A DNA stretch of 18,072 bases from Paracoccaceae bacterium. GTDB lineage: Bacteria; Pseudomonadota; Alphaproteobacteria; Rhodobacterales; Rhodobacteraceae. This document shows, piece by piece, positions 6,804 to 14,282 of the stretch (position 1 is its first letter; every line of letters starts with the position of its first letter). Below the pieces are notes generated by a model. It made no database searches. It saw only the letters and a list, made by a program, of their open reading frames with translations, and was not told the DNA's origin. The stretch covers positions 1 to 18,072 of the forward strand of contig SKWJ01000177.1 in NCBI GenBank assembly GCA_007128995.1. Direction: 5' to 3'. The translations under genes were made by a program, and so were the position numbers.

Positions 6804-8450
6804 CTAATCCAGTGCTGCGTGCTCCATGGCGAGGGTGTCTATGCGCGCATCGGTCCAGTCCGGCAGGTCCAGCAGCATGGCCCAGGCGCGCGCATAACTG
6901 GAAAAATCATAGCTATGCCCAAACCCCTCGGGCGGTTTGACGGCGATCATGATATCGACACCAAGCTGCAAGACGGTCACGATCGGCAGCCAGTGAAACC
7001 CCGGCGACACATCCGGCCCGCGGGGTGCGGCCATCCAGGCAGGGCGCCGCCATGTGGCGCGCGGGTCGAAAAACACGACCGCATCGCTGGCATGCTGCAG
7101 ATACAGGATACGAAACCGCCCCCAGGGGGCCACAACCTCTGAGCGCAGGCCGGTCTGATTCATGAACCGCACTGCACTGCCGTCGCGGTAACTGGGAAGC
7201 CAGGCAGGTGATCCGGGATTGCGTGTCCGCGTGACGTCGCGCCATGTCGGGCTGTTGAAAGGCGGCCCGATCCAAAGCGCGCCATTGAACGGGTCCCCCA
7301 CCACCTGATGCAGGTCATGGCTCTGATCTGAGTTCAGCGACCCAAGGCTCAGCCCGTTCAGATACAGCTGCGGCCGCGCATCCTCTGGCAGCTCTCGCCA
7401 ATGGTCATACACAGCCGAAAACACGGCGCGTGCGGTTTCGACCCCATATTCGGGGTCCGTCAGAAGCGCGATCCAGCTGGCCAGATATGAATATTGCACC
7501 GAGACAGTCGCCACATCGCCCGCCAGCAGGTATTCCAGTGCCTGCTGCCCCGCCGGGTCCACCCAGCCAGTGCCGGTTGGCGTGGCAATGACCAGCGTGC
7601 TGCGCGAAAACGCATCAATCCGCAGCAACTCGTCCAGCGCCAGACGCGCGCGCGCCTCAGGGTCGGGGGCCGAGTTCAGGCCGATATAGACGCGCAATGG
7701 CTCGAGCGCGTCGGCCCCCGTCAGGGCGGCGATCTGCGCCTCGTCGGGGCCAGCGGCGACCATTGCCCGCCCCATACGACCCAGACTGCCCCAATCAACC
7801 AGCGATCCGTCAGCCCCTGTCTTGCGCGGGTCTTGCGGGCGTGGGCTGGCCTCTTCGAACCGACCATCAAGACCTGCATATATCCGATCTGCCGTGTTCA
7901 GCACCCCGCGCACGATCACACCGTTGCCGATATTCCAGAAGAGAATGGCCGTCAGCAGAAGTGATATCAGCAGCGCCTGTGGTCCGGGCAGGACACGCGC
8001 AAATCTGGCGGAAAGCCGCGCCACAAACCATCGTGCCAGACGCACGAGCCAGAGCAGGATCAGAAATACCGCAAACGCACCCCCGGCAATTGAAAACGGG
8101 TGCGCAGTCTCGACCGGTGGCATGGACAGCAGCAGGCGCAAACCGTTCTGCCAGTCCGATGCCAGCCAGAGGGTGACGCCGGCCACACCCAGACAGATTG
8201 CAGCAATCCCAATACGGACCTGCATCTGCAAGACAGGGCGCAGCGCTGGCAACTGAAGCCGCGACCAGATCGTGGACAGCAAAAGCCCGACGGCATAGCC
8301 TGCCGCAAGGCTGATACCGCTCAGGATTGCCTGCACCGCCGTATCGCGCGGCACAAGGCTTGGGGTAAGGGACGCAACAAAAAACAGCGTCGCAAGCGGC
8401 ATAGTGGGCGTAAGAAGGCGCGGCAAAATCGCGCTGAAATATTTTTTCAT
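6804..8450 (-). CDS. Polytopic membrane alpha/beta hydrolase (Abhydrolase_9 type)
   Basis: A 548-aa inner-membrane protein with a C-terminal serine hydrolase domain. The N-terminal half holds about five membrane segments (roughly 17-32, 41-60, 79-97, 121-137 and 158-180) and the family hallmark ASLTPSLVPRD at 26-36. The C-terminal half, from about 250, is the hydrolase: nucleophile S368 in GLSLG, D456 in HASDAVVFFDP, and H512 in GFGHSYD complete a plausible triad. This pairing of an N-terminal membrane domain with this hydrolase is that of Pfam Abhydrolase_9_N plus Abhydrolase_9, whose substrate I do not know. It is the last gene of the apparent four-gene minus-strand operon, 58 bp downstream of the Ntn amidase. 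The Shine-Dalgarno is weak. Confidence 0.88.
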   Translation of the reverse strand: MKKYFSAILPRLLTPTMPLATLFFVASLTPSLVPRDTAVQAILSGISLAAGYAVGLLLSTIWSRLQLPALRPVLQMQVRIGIAAICLGVAGVTLWLASDWQNGLRLLLSMPPVETAHPFSIAGGAFAVFLILLWLVRLARWFVARLSARFARVLPGPQALLISLLLTAILFWNIGNGVIVRGVLNTADRIYAGLDGRFEEASPRPQDPRKTGADGSLVDWGSLGRMGRAMVAAGPDEAQIAALTGADALEPLRVYIGLNSAPDPEARARLALDELLRIDAFSRSTLVIATPTGTGWVDPAGQQALEYLLAGDVATVSVQYSYLASWIALLTDPEYGVETARAVFSAVYDHWRELPEDARPQLYLNGLSLGSLNSDQSHDLHQVVGDPFNGALWIGPPFNSPTWRDVTRTRNPGSPAWLPSYRDGSAVRFMNQTGLRSEVVAPWGRFRILYLQHASDAVVFFDPRATWRRPAWMAAPRGPDVSPGFHWLPIVTVLQLGVDIMIAVKPPEGFGHSYDFSSYARAWAMLLDLPDWTDARIDTLAMEHAALD

Positions 8451-8508
8451 AAGCGGTTTCTCAGCTCAGGACGTCATGGACAGGAGCAGAGAAACCTTTG
8501 ACCAGGCC

Positions 8509-9570
8509 TCAGTCTGCGGGTTGGAATGTAAACGCTGTTGCCGATTCGAACAGCCCGGATACTTCGCCAGATAAGACGCGCTCCATGTCGAGGCCAAGAT
8601 CCAGTTTCCGGATGTCAGCCCCCTCGCTAAGATCCAGCGCGTCCAGATCGACCCAGAACACACTGGGCGAGATGACCGATTCCACATAGTAGCGCCTGTC
8701 CTTGTGATCGGCGACCACGCGCCAGCGGGTGGTCGACAGGTTGGGCTGATCTGCCACCGAAATCCCCCAAGGGACAGACGTTTGTCGGATCACACTGAAG
8801 ACCGAAGCCGCCGCGATGCGCGGGTCATCACTCTGGACAACCGAATTGATGTAGAAATGCGCCCGCACAAACCTGTCAGAGGCGCGCACAGTGCCGGGCA
8901 GGAACTCGCGCGGGTTGACACCGCTCCAGTATTCCAGAACCGCCAGTTGACGATCAAAGCTAGGCTCGTTTGTCATCACCTGGTAACTGCGGTCATGCCA
9001 GATGACCATTTCGCCATCCACAAACTCGATGATCGCGCTGTCCCCGGTCGCGTCAGAGATCGAGACATGAACTGTCGCCGCGCGCCCCGGTGGTCCAACC
9101 GGGACTTCACCGCCCGCAACCAGAACAGGGTTTTCGCGCAGATCTTCAACTGCATCGGCCACCGTTGCGAAACGATCCAGCAGATATTGCGGGAAGACCG
9201 AAAGCGAAATGCGCGGAGTTTCCCCGTCATCTTCCGGATAACTGGCCTCAACCTCCCAAAGCAGGTTCACGACAAGCCCTGCCTCGTTCATGCCATCAGC
9301 GGTTGAAATGTCATAGCCTGTGGTCACAAGACTACCAAACTCTGCCACCCATTGCGCCGACCTCTCTCCTGCGGCCCCGTCGCGGGCAACACCGCGCGGC
9401 ATCGCCCAAAGATTGCTGACCATCGGCAGTTTCCAGTCCATGCTGCGCCCGGTCCGGAGACGATCCTCAGGCCCAAGATAGACAGCGCGGGTGCAGGCCA
9501 TTGCGATATCTGCCGTCATCAGGGCCGAACTGACCACGAACAGCATCAGGTATCTGAAAAAAGCCTGCAC
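8509..9570 (-). CDS. Exported choloylglycine hydrolase / penicillin V acylase-type Ntn amidase
   Basis: A 353-aa linear-amide C-N hydrolase of the Ntn (N-terminal nucleophile) superfamily. Residues 1-25 are a hydrophobic signal peptide ending AMA, so cleavage would expose C26 as the catalytic N-terminal cysteine. Other active-site residues sit at the spacing of bile salt hydrolases: R42 and D45 in GRSMDW are +16 and +19 from the cysteine, as in BSH (C2, R18, D21). N201 in TNEPSFD and R233 in SDRFVRA are also present. Family members cut conjugated bile salts, penicillin V or acyl-homoserine lactones; the substrate here is unknown, and the protein is predicted periplasmic or secreted. The start is GTG, supported by GGGGGTG a few bases upstream. 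It sits between the OM barrel gene (59 bp upstream) and the membrane hydrolase gene (58 bp downstream). Confidence 0.9.
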   Translation of the reverse strand: MQAFFRYLMLFVVSSALMTADIAMACTRAVYLGPEDRLRTGRSMDWKLPMVSNLWAMPRGVARDGAAGERSAQWVAEFGSLVTTGYDISTADGMNEAGLVVNLLWEVEASYPEDDGETPRISLSVFPQYLLDRFATVADAVEDLRENPVLVAGGEVPVGPPGRAATVHVSISDATGDSAIIEFVDGEMVIWHDRSYQVMTNEPSFDRQLAVLEYWSGVNPREFLPGTVRASDRFVRAHFYINSVVQSDDPRIAAASVFSVIRQTSVPWGISVADQPNLSTTRWRVVADHKDRRYYVESVISPSVFWVDLDALDLSEGADIRKLDLGLDMERVLSGEVSGLFESATAFTFQPAD

Positions 9571-9629
9571 AATACACCCCCGTCGTTATACGGTAACAAT
9601 CTACACGAGGAGGCGCGGCCCCGCAATCT

Positions 9630-10379
9630 TCAGAAACGCAGTGTGGCCCCGAGAATCGGCCCACTCATGCGCATGTCAAACCGTGTCCCGCCACGATGAT
9701 AATTGACACGCAGATGCCGATAGCCAACCGACAGGAAGGCATTTTCGCGCAACTGGTAATTCACTGTACCCAGAACTTGCGCTGTCCCCCTGGAGCCCAC
9801 ACCAAATCCGCCCAGATCCGCATAGAGGATTCCCGACCAACCCGGCGCGATCTCGATATTGGCGCGGGCTGCGATGATCGGGTCGGTGAAGCTCACGCGT
9901 CGGGACGCATTGCGAAGCGGTGTCTCAACTGATCCGTGCACACGCCAAAACCGCGCACCGCCCAGAATGTCGAATGTTGCCTCTTGAGTGTGAACAACCC
10001 GATACCCCGCCAACGCTGTGACCGAGTTCTGGCGCAGCCTTCCCGTTGCCGGAAGGTCGAAGCCGGGGCCGCGAAACGTGCCACTGCGTGACGAGGACGA
10101 AGCACTGATATCGCCCATGAACACCAGATTGCCATACCGGGCATAGGCAGAGACAAAAAACGCAGCATCCAGATCCTTGATCAGATCAGAAAAGGATGTG
10201 CTGATCGAAACTGTTGGCGCGCTTGTGAACGGTCTGATTTCCCCGCCAACACCCGTTGCCCAGAGATAGGGCGTGACCTGAAACACCCTGTCCGGTGCAG
10301 TTTCCGCCTGCGCAGCGCCAAAAGCGCAGGTCACGCCGAGGGCTGCGGCGACGAAAGCCCTGAATTTGCGCATCTTCAT
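9630..10379 (-). CDS. Outer-membrane beta-barrel protein
   Basis: A 249-aa protein with a clear Sec signal peptide (basic start MKMRKFR, hydrophobic core, AQA before E26). The mature part is built of alternating amphipathic strands rich in aromatic residues and glycine, such as VTPYLWATGVGGEIRP, AARANIEIAPGWSGILYADLGGFG and FLSVGYRHLRVNYH. It ends GATLRF, and a C-terminal phenylalanine is the usual outer-membrane barrel signal. The length would suit 8 to 10 strands. The closest impression is of uncharacterised alphaproteobacterial barrel proteins opening with TPYLWA; I cannot assign a transport substrate. It starts 24 bp after amidohydrolase B and is presumably co-transcribed. It may let the substrate or products of the neighbouring envelope hydrolases cross the outer membrane, which is inference. 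Confidence 0.85.
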   Translation of the reverse strand: MKMRKFRAFVAAALGVTCAFGAAQAETAPDRVFQVTPYLWATGVGGEIRPFTSAPTVSISTSFSDLIKDLDAAFFVSAYARYGNLVFMGDISASSSSRSGTFRGPGFDLPATGRLRQNSVTALAGYRVVHTQEATFDILGGARFWRVHGSVETPLRNASRRVSFTDPIIAARANIEIAPGWSGILYADLGGFGVGSRGTAQVLGTVNYQLRENAFLSVGYRHLRVNYHRGGTRFDMRMSGPILGATLRF

Positions 10380-10403
10380 CTTGTGTCCCGGTATGTCATG
10401 TCC

Positions 10404-11864
10404 TCAGACCATATCTTTGACGATACGACCATCTTTCATGATCAGGTTGATGCGGCCTTGCGGATCATCCAGCCAGTCCAGATTGACCGAGGGGTCGGCG
10501 TCGACCACCAGCAAATCTGCCAGCGCCCCTTCTGCGATAACCCCCAATGCGCCGTCATAGGGCGCGCGCGCGCCCGATAGCGCAAGCAGCTGCCCCGCCG
10601 CACCCGTGGCCTTGTTCAGCGCCTCCAGCGGTGACATGAAGCGCGCGAATTTGGCCAGTTGCCGCCCCTGACTGGACGTGCCCGCCGGGTTGAACAGAAT
10701 GTCAGTGCCAAAGGCCAGCGGAACGCCATGCGTTTTCGCCAGATCAAACGCGCGGATTGTCCCTTCGGCAACCTCGCGCTGCTTTGCCTGCTGGGCCGGA
10801 TCGGAATATGGGTTTGAATCCTCATCTGCAAGAAAGGGCTGGATGGACCACCACACCCCTTCATCTGCCATCATGCGCACGGTTTCCTCATCGGCCAGCT
10901 GGCCATGCTCGATGGATTTCTCACCCGCAGCAACAGCACGGCGAATTCCGCCCGGTGTGTAGACATGGGCGCAGACATAGGTGCCCCAGTCTTCCGCCGC
11001 TTCGACCGCAGCCCGCATTTCGCGTTCCGTGTATTGCGTGGCGTCAAGCGGATCATAGAGAGAAGCGACCCCACCCCCGGCCATGATCTTGATCTGGCTT
11101 GCCCCCTTCATCAATTGTTCGCGCGTGGCCCGCAGCACCATGTCGGCCCCATCCGCGATCAGCGCCACGCCCTGGCGTTCAATATTGCTGGGCGGCGTAT
11201 CGGGAAAGCGCGGCAATTCCGATCGCAGACGGAAATCCCCATGCCCCGAGGTTTGCGAGATCATTGCCCCGGACGGAAAAATCCGGGGCCCCGCCACGAC
11301 GCCGCGATCAATCGCCATCTGCAACCCGAACGCCGGCCCGCCAACATCGCGCACCGTGGTAAAGCCGCGCTGCAGCGTCGCGCCGGCTTCGCGACCGGAC
11401 ACAAGATGAACGAACCCGATATCCTGTGTCATTGCTGCCAGTTGGGACACGGCGACAAGGGTGGAATGCCAATGCGCATCGATCAGCCCCGGAATGACCG
11501 AACGCCCACCGCAATCGATGATCTCGGCATCTTCGGGACCCTCGTCCTGCCGTGGCAGGCCGGCAATCCTGTTGCCGACAACCAGAATGTTCCGCCCTTC
11601 GCGCATTGACAGGGTAACACCATCGAAAAAGCGCAGATTGGTCAGCAGTTTCGGGCGCGTCGGCGTCTGGGCCCGCAACTCTGTCGGCGCAAGACCGAAG
11701 CCCGCAAACATGCCCAGAACAGCCCCCATGCCGCCAATCATCTGACGGCGCGAAATATCTGCTTCGATCCGCGCATAGGCCGCAAGCGTTTGCGGGGCGC
11801 CACACAGACAAGGATCAATACCCGCGGCACGCGCTGTTTCAGGGGCCGAGCACACGACACACAT
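10404..11864 (-). CDS. Tat-exported binuclear metal amidohydrolase, paralogue B, with Cys-rich leader
   Basis: A 486-aa amidohydrolase-superfamily enzyme paralogous to the one at 1455-2951. Metal ligands are complete: H131-x-H133 (DAHWH), K259 (QIKIMAGGG, likely carboxylated), H300 (AHVYTP), H320 (IEHGQ) and D388 (FGTDILF). The N-terminus is unusual. MCVVC (C2, C5) and PCLC (C19, C21) come first, then SRRQMIGG with twin arginines R39 R40, then a hydrophobic stretch (MGAVLGMFAGFGL) and a cut-like LRAQ near residue 66. This is a Tat signal preceded by a roughly 37-residue cysteine-bearing leader. I use ATG 11864 because GGGAGG lies 8 bp upstream; the TTG at 11870 is too close to it. By family it may hydrolyse Xaa-dipeptides or related amides in the periplasm, with the substrate unknown. 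It is the first gene of the apparent operon that continues with the OM barrel. Confidence 0.9.
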   Translation of the reverse strand: MCVVCSAPETARAAGIDPCLCGAPQTLAAYARIEADISRRQMIGGMGAVLGMFAGFGLAPTELRAQTPTRPKLLTNLRFFDGVTLSMREGRNILVVGNRIAGLPRQDEGPEDAEIIDCGGRSVIPGLIDAHWHSTLVAVSQLAAMTQDIGFVHLVSGREAGATLQRGFTTVRDVGGPAFGLQMAIDRGVVAGPRIFPSGAMISQTSGHGDFRLRSELPRFPDTPPSNIERQGVALIADGADMVLRATREQLMKGASQIKIMAGGGVASLYDPLDATQYTEREMRAAVEAAEDWGTYVCAHVYTPGGIRRAVAAGEKSIEHGQLADEETVRMMADEGVWWSIQPFLADEDSNPYSDPAQQAKQREVAEGTIRAFDLAKTHGVPLAFGTDILFNPAGTSSQGRQLAKFARFMSPLEALNKATGAAGQLLALSGARAPYDGALGVIAEGALADLLVVDADPSVNLDWLDDPQGRINLIMKDGRIVKDMV

Positions 11865-11998
11865 CGACAAGTCCTCCCGTGTTTGGTCACCGGTTCAAGG
11901 CCTGCAACCGAACCGATGACGCCATGATCGTCCGAAGAGGCCGGGGTCGAAACTGCCCCCAATGTGTCCCACAAACCTGTTTCGACGCAAGCTTTTTC

Positions 11999-12049
11999 CG
12001 AAATTTCGCTTTCTTTTCAAACACAGGGTTCATAATTCCCCAAGAAAGC
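11999..12049. repeat. Inverted repeats in the AT-rich upstream region of amidohydrolase B
   Basis: CGAAATTTCG at 11999-12008 is a perfect 10-bp palindrome. Overlapping its end, GCTTTCTT (12008-12015) is repeated inverted as AAGAAAGC (12042-12049), with 26 bp between. The site may bind a regulator or fold in the leader transcript. No function can be assigned. Confidence 0.35.
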
Positions 12050-12119
12050 TGCATGATAGCCCCCCGCGAGAAGAGAATTCCAGACAAGAGGTGTTTTCCG
12101 GGGTCCCTCAACCCGCGCG

Positions 12120-12139
12120 CGCAAAACCCGCAGGTTGCG
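12120..12139 (-). terminator. Weak hairpin downstream of hutC, possible terminator
   Basis: On the minus strand, CGCAA pairs with TTGCG and CC with GG around a TGCG loop, with a two-base TT bulge. It begins 12 bp after the hutC stop. No proper U-tract follows, so it is at best a weak terminator for the hutFC transcript. Confidence 0.25.
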
Positions 12140-12151
12140 AAAGCCTCATGC

Positions 12152-12853
12152 TCAGCAGCGCGTATGAATCTGATAGCCCGGATGAAACAACAGCCGGACA
12201 TATGTAATCATGAGCCCGCCATGTCGGGTCGTGCGCTCCAGGACAAGCAAGCCTTCCCCGACCCTGCATGTCAGAATGGCGGCCTCTTCAGCTGTGGCCG
12301 CGACCCCTGAAAAGGTGAAATCACCACCATCAAAGGCGACTTCGCGCACAAGCCACTCATTCGGGCTGAGCACCTCGAAATCCGCATCCAGAACATCGGG
12401 CACTGCGATGGAATTGATCCAGCGCTCTTCAAAGACATAGGGCCGGCTGTCCGCAGTATAAAGCGTCTTGAGATACAAGATCGGCTGCGCAACATTCAGT
12501 TGCAGGCGCGCCTGCACATCTGGTGGCGGCACACGCATCTCGCGCAGGAAGATCCTGTAGCCGAAGCGCTGACCCTTGCCCTCAATCTCTTCTCGAATGA
12601 TCGGGATGCTGAATTCGGCCCTGCGCACGGGGTTCAGCGCGACACGCGTGCCCGCCTTGCGCCGTCGTTCCAGCAGCCCCGCATCTGCAAGGCCCCGCAA
12701 GGCACGGTTGACAGTGGCGCGGGCGCAGCCGAATTCCCTTGCAAGATCGGCTTCATGCGGGATCAATTCACCGGGCTTCCAGTCACGCTGCCGGATAAGA
12801 CGGCGCACTTCGTCCTGCACGGTCAGCCAGCTTTTGCGCTCGTCTTCAGTCAC
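12152..12853 (-). CDS. hutC: Histidine utilisation repressor HutC (GntR family)
   Basis: A 233-aa transcription factor that represses hut genes and is released by urocanate, as known for the family. Residues 10-75 form a GntR winged helix-turn-helix: EADLAREFGCARATVNRALRGLADAGLLER is the helix pair, followed by a wing (RRKAGTRV). Residues about 80-228 form the UTRA effector domain typical of the HutC subfamily, with YLKTLYTADSRPYVFEERWIN in its centre. The start is GTG at 12853, overlapping the hutF stop by 4 bp (12850-12853), so translation is probably coupled. The ribosome site itself is weak, which fits coupling. Its likely target is the palindrome at 14235-14250, so HutC would control its own operon as well as hutIHGU. 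Confidence 0.93.
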   Translation of the reverse strand: MTEDERKSWLTVQDEVRRLIRQRDWKPGELIPHEADLAREFGCARATVNRALRGLADAGLLERRRKAGTRVALNPVRRAEFSIPIIREEIEGKGQRFGYRIFLREMRVPPPDVQARLQLNVAQPILYLKTLYTADSRPYVFEERWINSIAVPDVLDADFEVLSPNEWLVREVAFDGGDFTFSGVAATAEEAAILTCRVGEGLLVLERTTRHGGLMITYVRLLFHPGYQIHTRC

Positions 12854-14211
12854 AGGCTTTGCCCAAGGTCATGCATCGCCATGCGATACGCGCGCGTGAT
12901 CTCTGGCTGCCGCACATGCTGGCCCTGCTGAACCAGATGCCGACCGGCTGACCACACGTCCAGCACCATCCGGTCATCCCCTGCAAAGATATAGCTGTCC
13001 AGAACTGTGTCACCGCGCCTGTTCATCAGGTCAATATGGGAACTGTCAAGCGCCATCATATCCGCCAGCAACCCCGGCTTCAGCTTGCCGGACGGACGAC
13101 CAGCCGCCAGCGCACCCCCACTGGCCACGGCCGAGAACAGGCGATGGCCAGTCGATTGCGACGCCGTGGCAAGCACAGCGCGGGACTGGTCGCGCAGGCG
13201 CTGGGAATATTCCAGCACGCGCAATTCCTCCGACAGCGCGATCCTGATATTGGAATCTGACCCGACAGCGATAGCGCCACCCGCACCCAGCCAGCGCGTA
13301 GCATCGAAGATACCATCCCCAAGGCTCGATTCGGTGATCGGGCACAGACCCGCCACAGCACCGCTGCCCGCCAGCGCTTCGGTTTCATGCGGCAGCATCT
13401 GGGTGCAATGGATGAATGTGCAGCGTGCATCCGGTGCTATGTTCTCGACCACCCATTCGGCCGGGCGCTTGCCCAGTGCAGCCAAAACCTCGTCTACTTC
13501 GGCCTGCTGTTCGGCCAGATGCATATGGACCGGGCCATCGGTCAGAGTGACGGTCTGCGCCAGAGTGTCGGGTGCCACAGCACGCAGGCTGTGCGGCGCC
13601 ACCCCCATGCGGCAGTCGCCGGGCAGGGTTTTCAGCGCCGCAGCCGCACACTCGAACAGGCGCGCGAAACGGTCGGGATCATTACCAAAGCGGACCTGAC
13701 CCGCACCGAGCGGGCGACGATCCAAGCCCCCGAACTGGTAGTGCACAGGCAATAGTGTCAACCCGATCCCTGTTGTCGCTGCCGCTGCGCTGATGCGGTC
13801 TGACAGTTCGGCAAGGTTTGCATAGGGGGCGCCACCGGGCTGATGATGCAGGTAGTGAAATTCGACATTCGCGGCATAGCCCGCTTCAAGCATTTCCATC
13901 TGAACATAGGCGGCAATGGCTTCAACATGCTCGGGCGTCAGGCGGTCAAGAAAGCGGAACATCAGCTTGCGCCATGTCCAGAAACTGTCACGCGGGTTCG
14001 GGCCGCGCGCCTCGGTCAAGCCAGCCATGGCGCGTTGAAACGCGTGACTATGGGCATTGGCGGGCGCAGGCAGAAGAATGCCCACGATCTGCGCATCTGA
14101 TTTTGGTGCGTCGGGTTGCACATCCATGATGCGCCCATCGGTGCCAACAGTCACCAGGACATGGCGCGCCCATCCCTGGCTGGTCAGCGCCTGTTCGGCC
14201 CAGATCTTCAT
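12850..14211 (-). CDS. hutF: Formimidoylglutamate deiminase HutF
   Basis: Converts N-formimino-L-glutamate to N-formyl-L-glutamate and ammonia, the fourth step of the five-step histidine pathway; it acts in the cytoplasm. The protein is 453 aa, normal for HutF. It is an amidohydrolase with a mononuclear zinc site: H54-S-H56 in ANAHSHAFQRA, H231 in HMHLAEQ and D319 in GSDSN. H207 (PHSLR) and H268 (IHCTQM) are also conserved in the group. HutF-typical stretches include DSFWTWRK and EFHYLHHQP. ATG at 14211 has AGAGG 8 bp upstream. It heads the leftward hutFC operon, divergent from hutI across 71 bp. Its presence together with hutG shows that the two-step formylglutamate route is used rather than direct formiminoglutamase. 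Confidence 0.95.
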   Translation of the reverse strand: MKIWAEQALTSQGWARHVLVTVGTDGRIMDVQPDAPKSDAQIVGILLPAPANAHSHAFQRAMAGLTEARGPNPRDSFWTWRKLMFRFLDRLTPEHVEAIAAYVQMEMLEAGYAANVEFHYLHHQPGGAPYANLAELSDRISAAAATTGIGLTLLPVHYQFGGLDRRPLGAGQVRFGNDPDRFARLFECAAAALKTLPGDCRMGVAPHSLRAVAPDTLAQTVTLTDGPVHMHLAEQQAEVDEVLAALGKRPAEWVVENIAPDARCTFIHCTQMLPHETEALAGSGAVAGLCPITESSLGDGIFDATRWLGAGGAIAVGSDSNIRIALSEELRVLEYSQRLRDQSRAVLATASQSTGHRLFSAVASGGALAAGRPSGKLKPGLLADMMALDSSHIDLMNRRGDTVLDSYIFAGDDRMVLDVWSAGRHLVQQGQHVRQPEITRAYRMAMHDLGQSL

Positions 14212-14223
14212 CTACGTGACCTC

Positions 14224-14252
14224 TTGACAGATTATTATGTATATACATAAAC
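14224..14252 (+). promoter_or_regulatory. Probable hutIHGU promoter
   Basis: A perfect -35 hexamer TTGACA lies at 14224-14229. The best -10 at 16-17 bp spacing is CATAAA (14246) or ATAAAC (14247), a modest match. Both choices overlap the palindromic operator, so a bound repressor would block RNA polymerase. The hutF promoter on the other strand must overlap the same 71-bp space, but I could not fix its elements. Confidence 0.5.
14235..14250. promoter_or_regulatory. Probable HutC operator (16-bp perfect palindrome)
   Basis: TTATGTATATACATAA is its own reverse complement and sits between the divergent hutF and hutI genes. The TGTATATACA core fits the TGTATA-type symmetric sites described for HutC regulators. 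I noticed no second copy in the window. One site here could control both hutFC and hutIHGU. Confidence 0.75.
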
Positions 14253-14282
14253 ACGATATAACCATGCTTATCAAGGGCTGCC

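Larger units (their letters stand above)
11865..12151 (-). promoter_or_regulatory. Upstream region of the envelope-hydrolase operon
   Basis: These 287 bp lie between the hutC stop and the amidohydrolase B start and hold no convincing gene. A GGGAGG ribosome site (revcomp of 11873-11878) precedes ATG 11864. The stretch about 11985-12055 is distinctly AT-richer than its surroundings and carries inverted repeats (entered separately), so it probably holds the operon promoter. No clean -35/-10 pair is visible. Confidence 0.5.

Noticed and set aside
10905..11609. Plus-strand open frame of 234 codons
   Set aside because: It is antisense to amidohydrolase B, whose catalytic residues and paralogue support the minus strand.
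11887..12201. Small minus-strand frame of 104 codons in the hutC-amidohydrolase B gap
   Set aside because: It overlaps hutC, has no convincing ribosome site or domain, and its Cys/Arg-rich composition is typical of a chance frame. A 48-residue inner start at an ATG after GGGGAA is also unconvincing.
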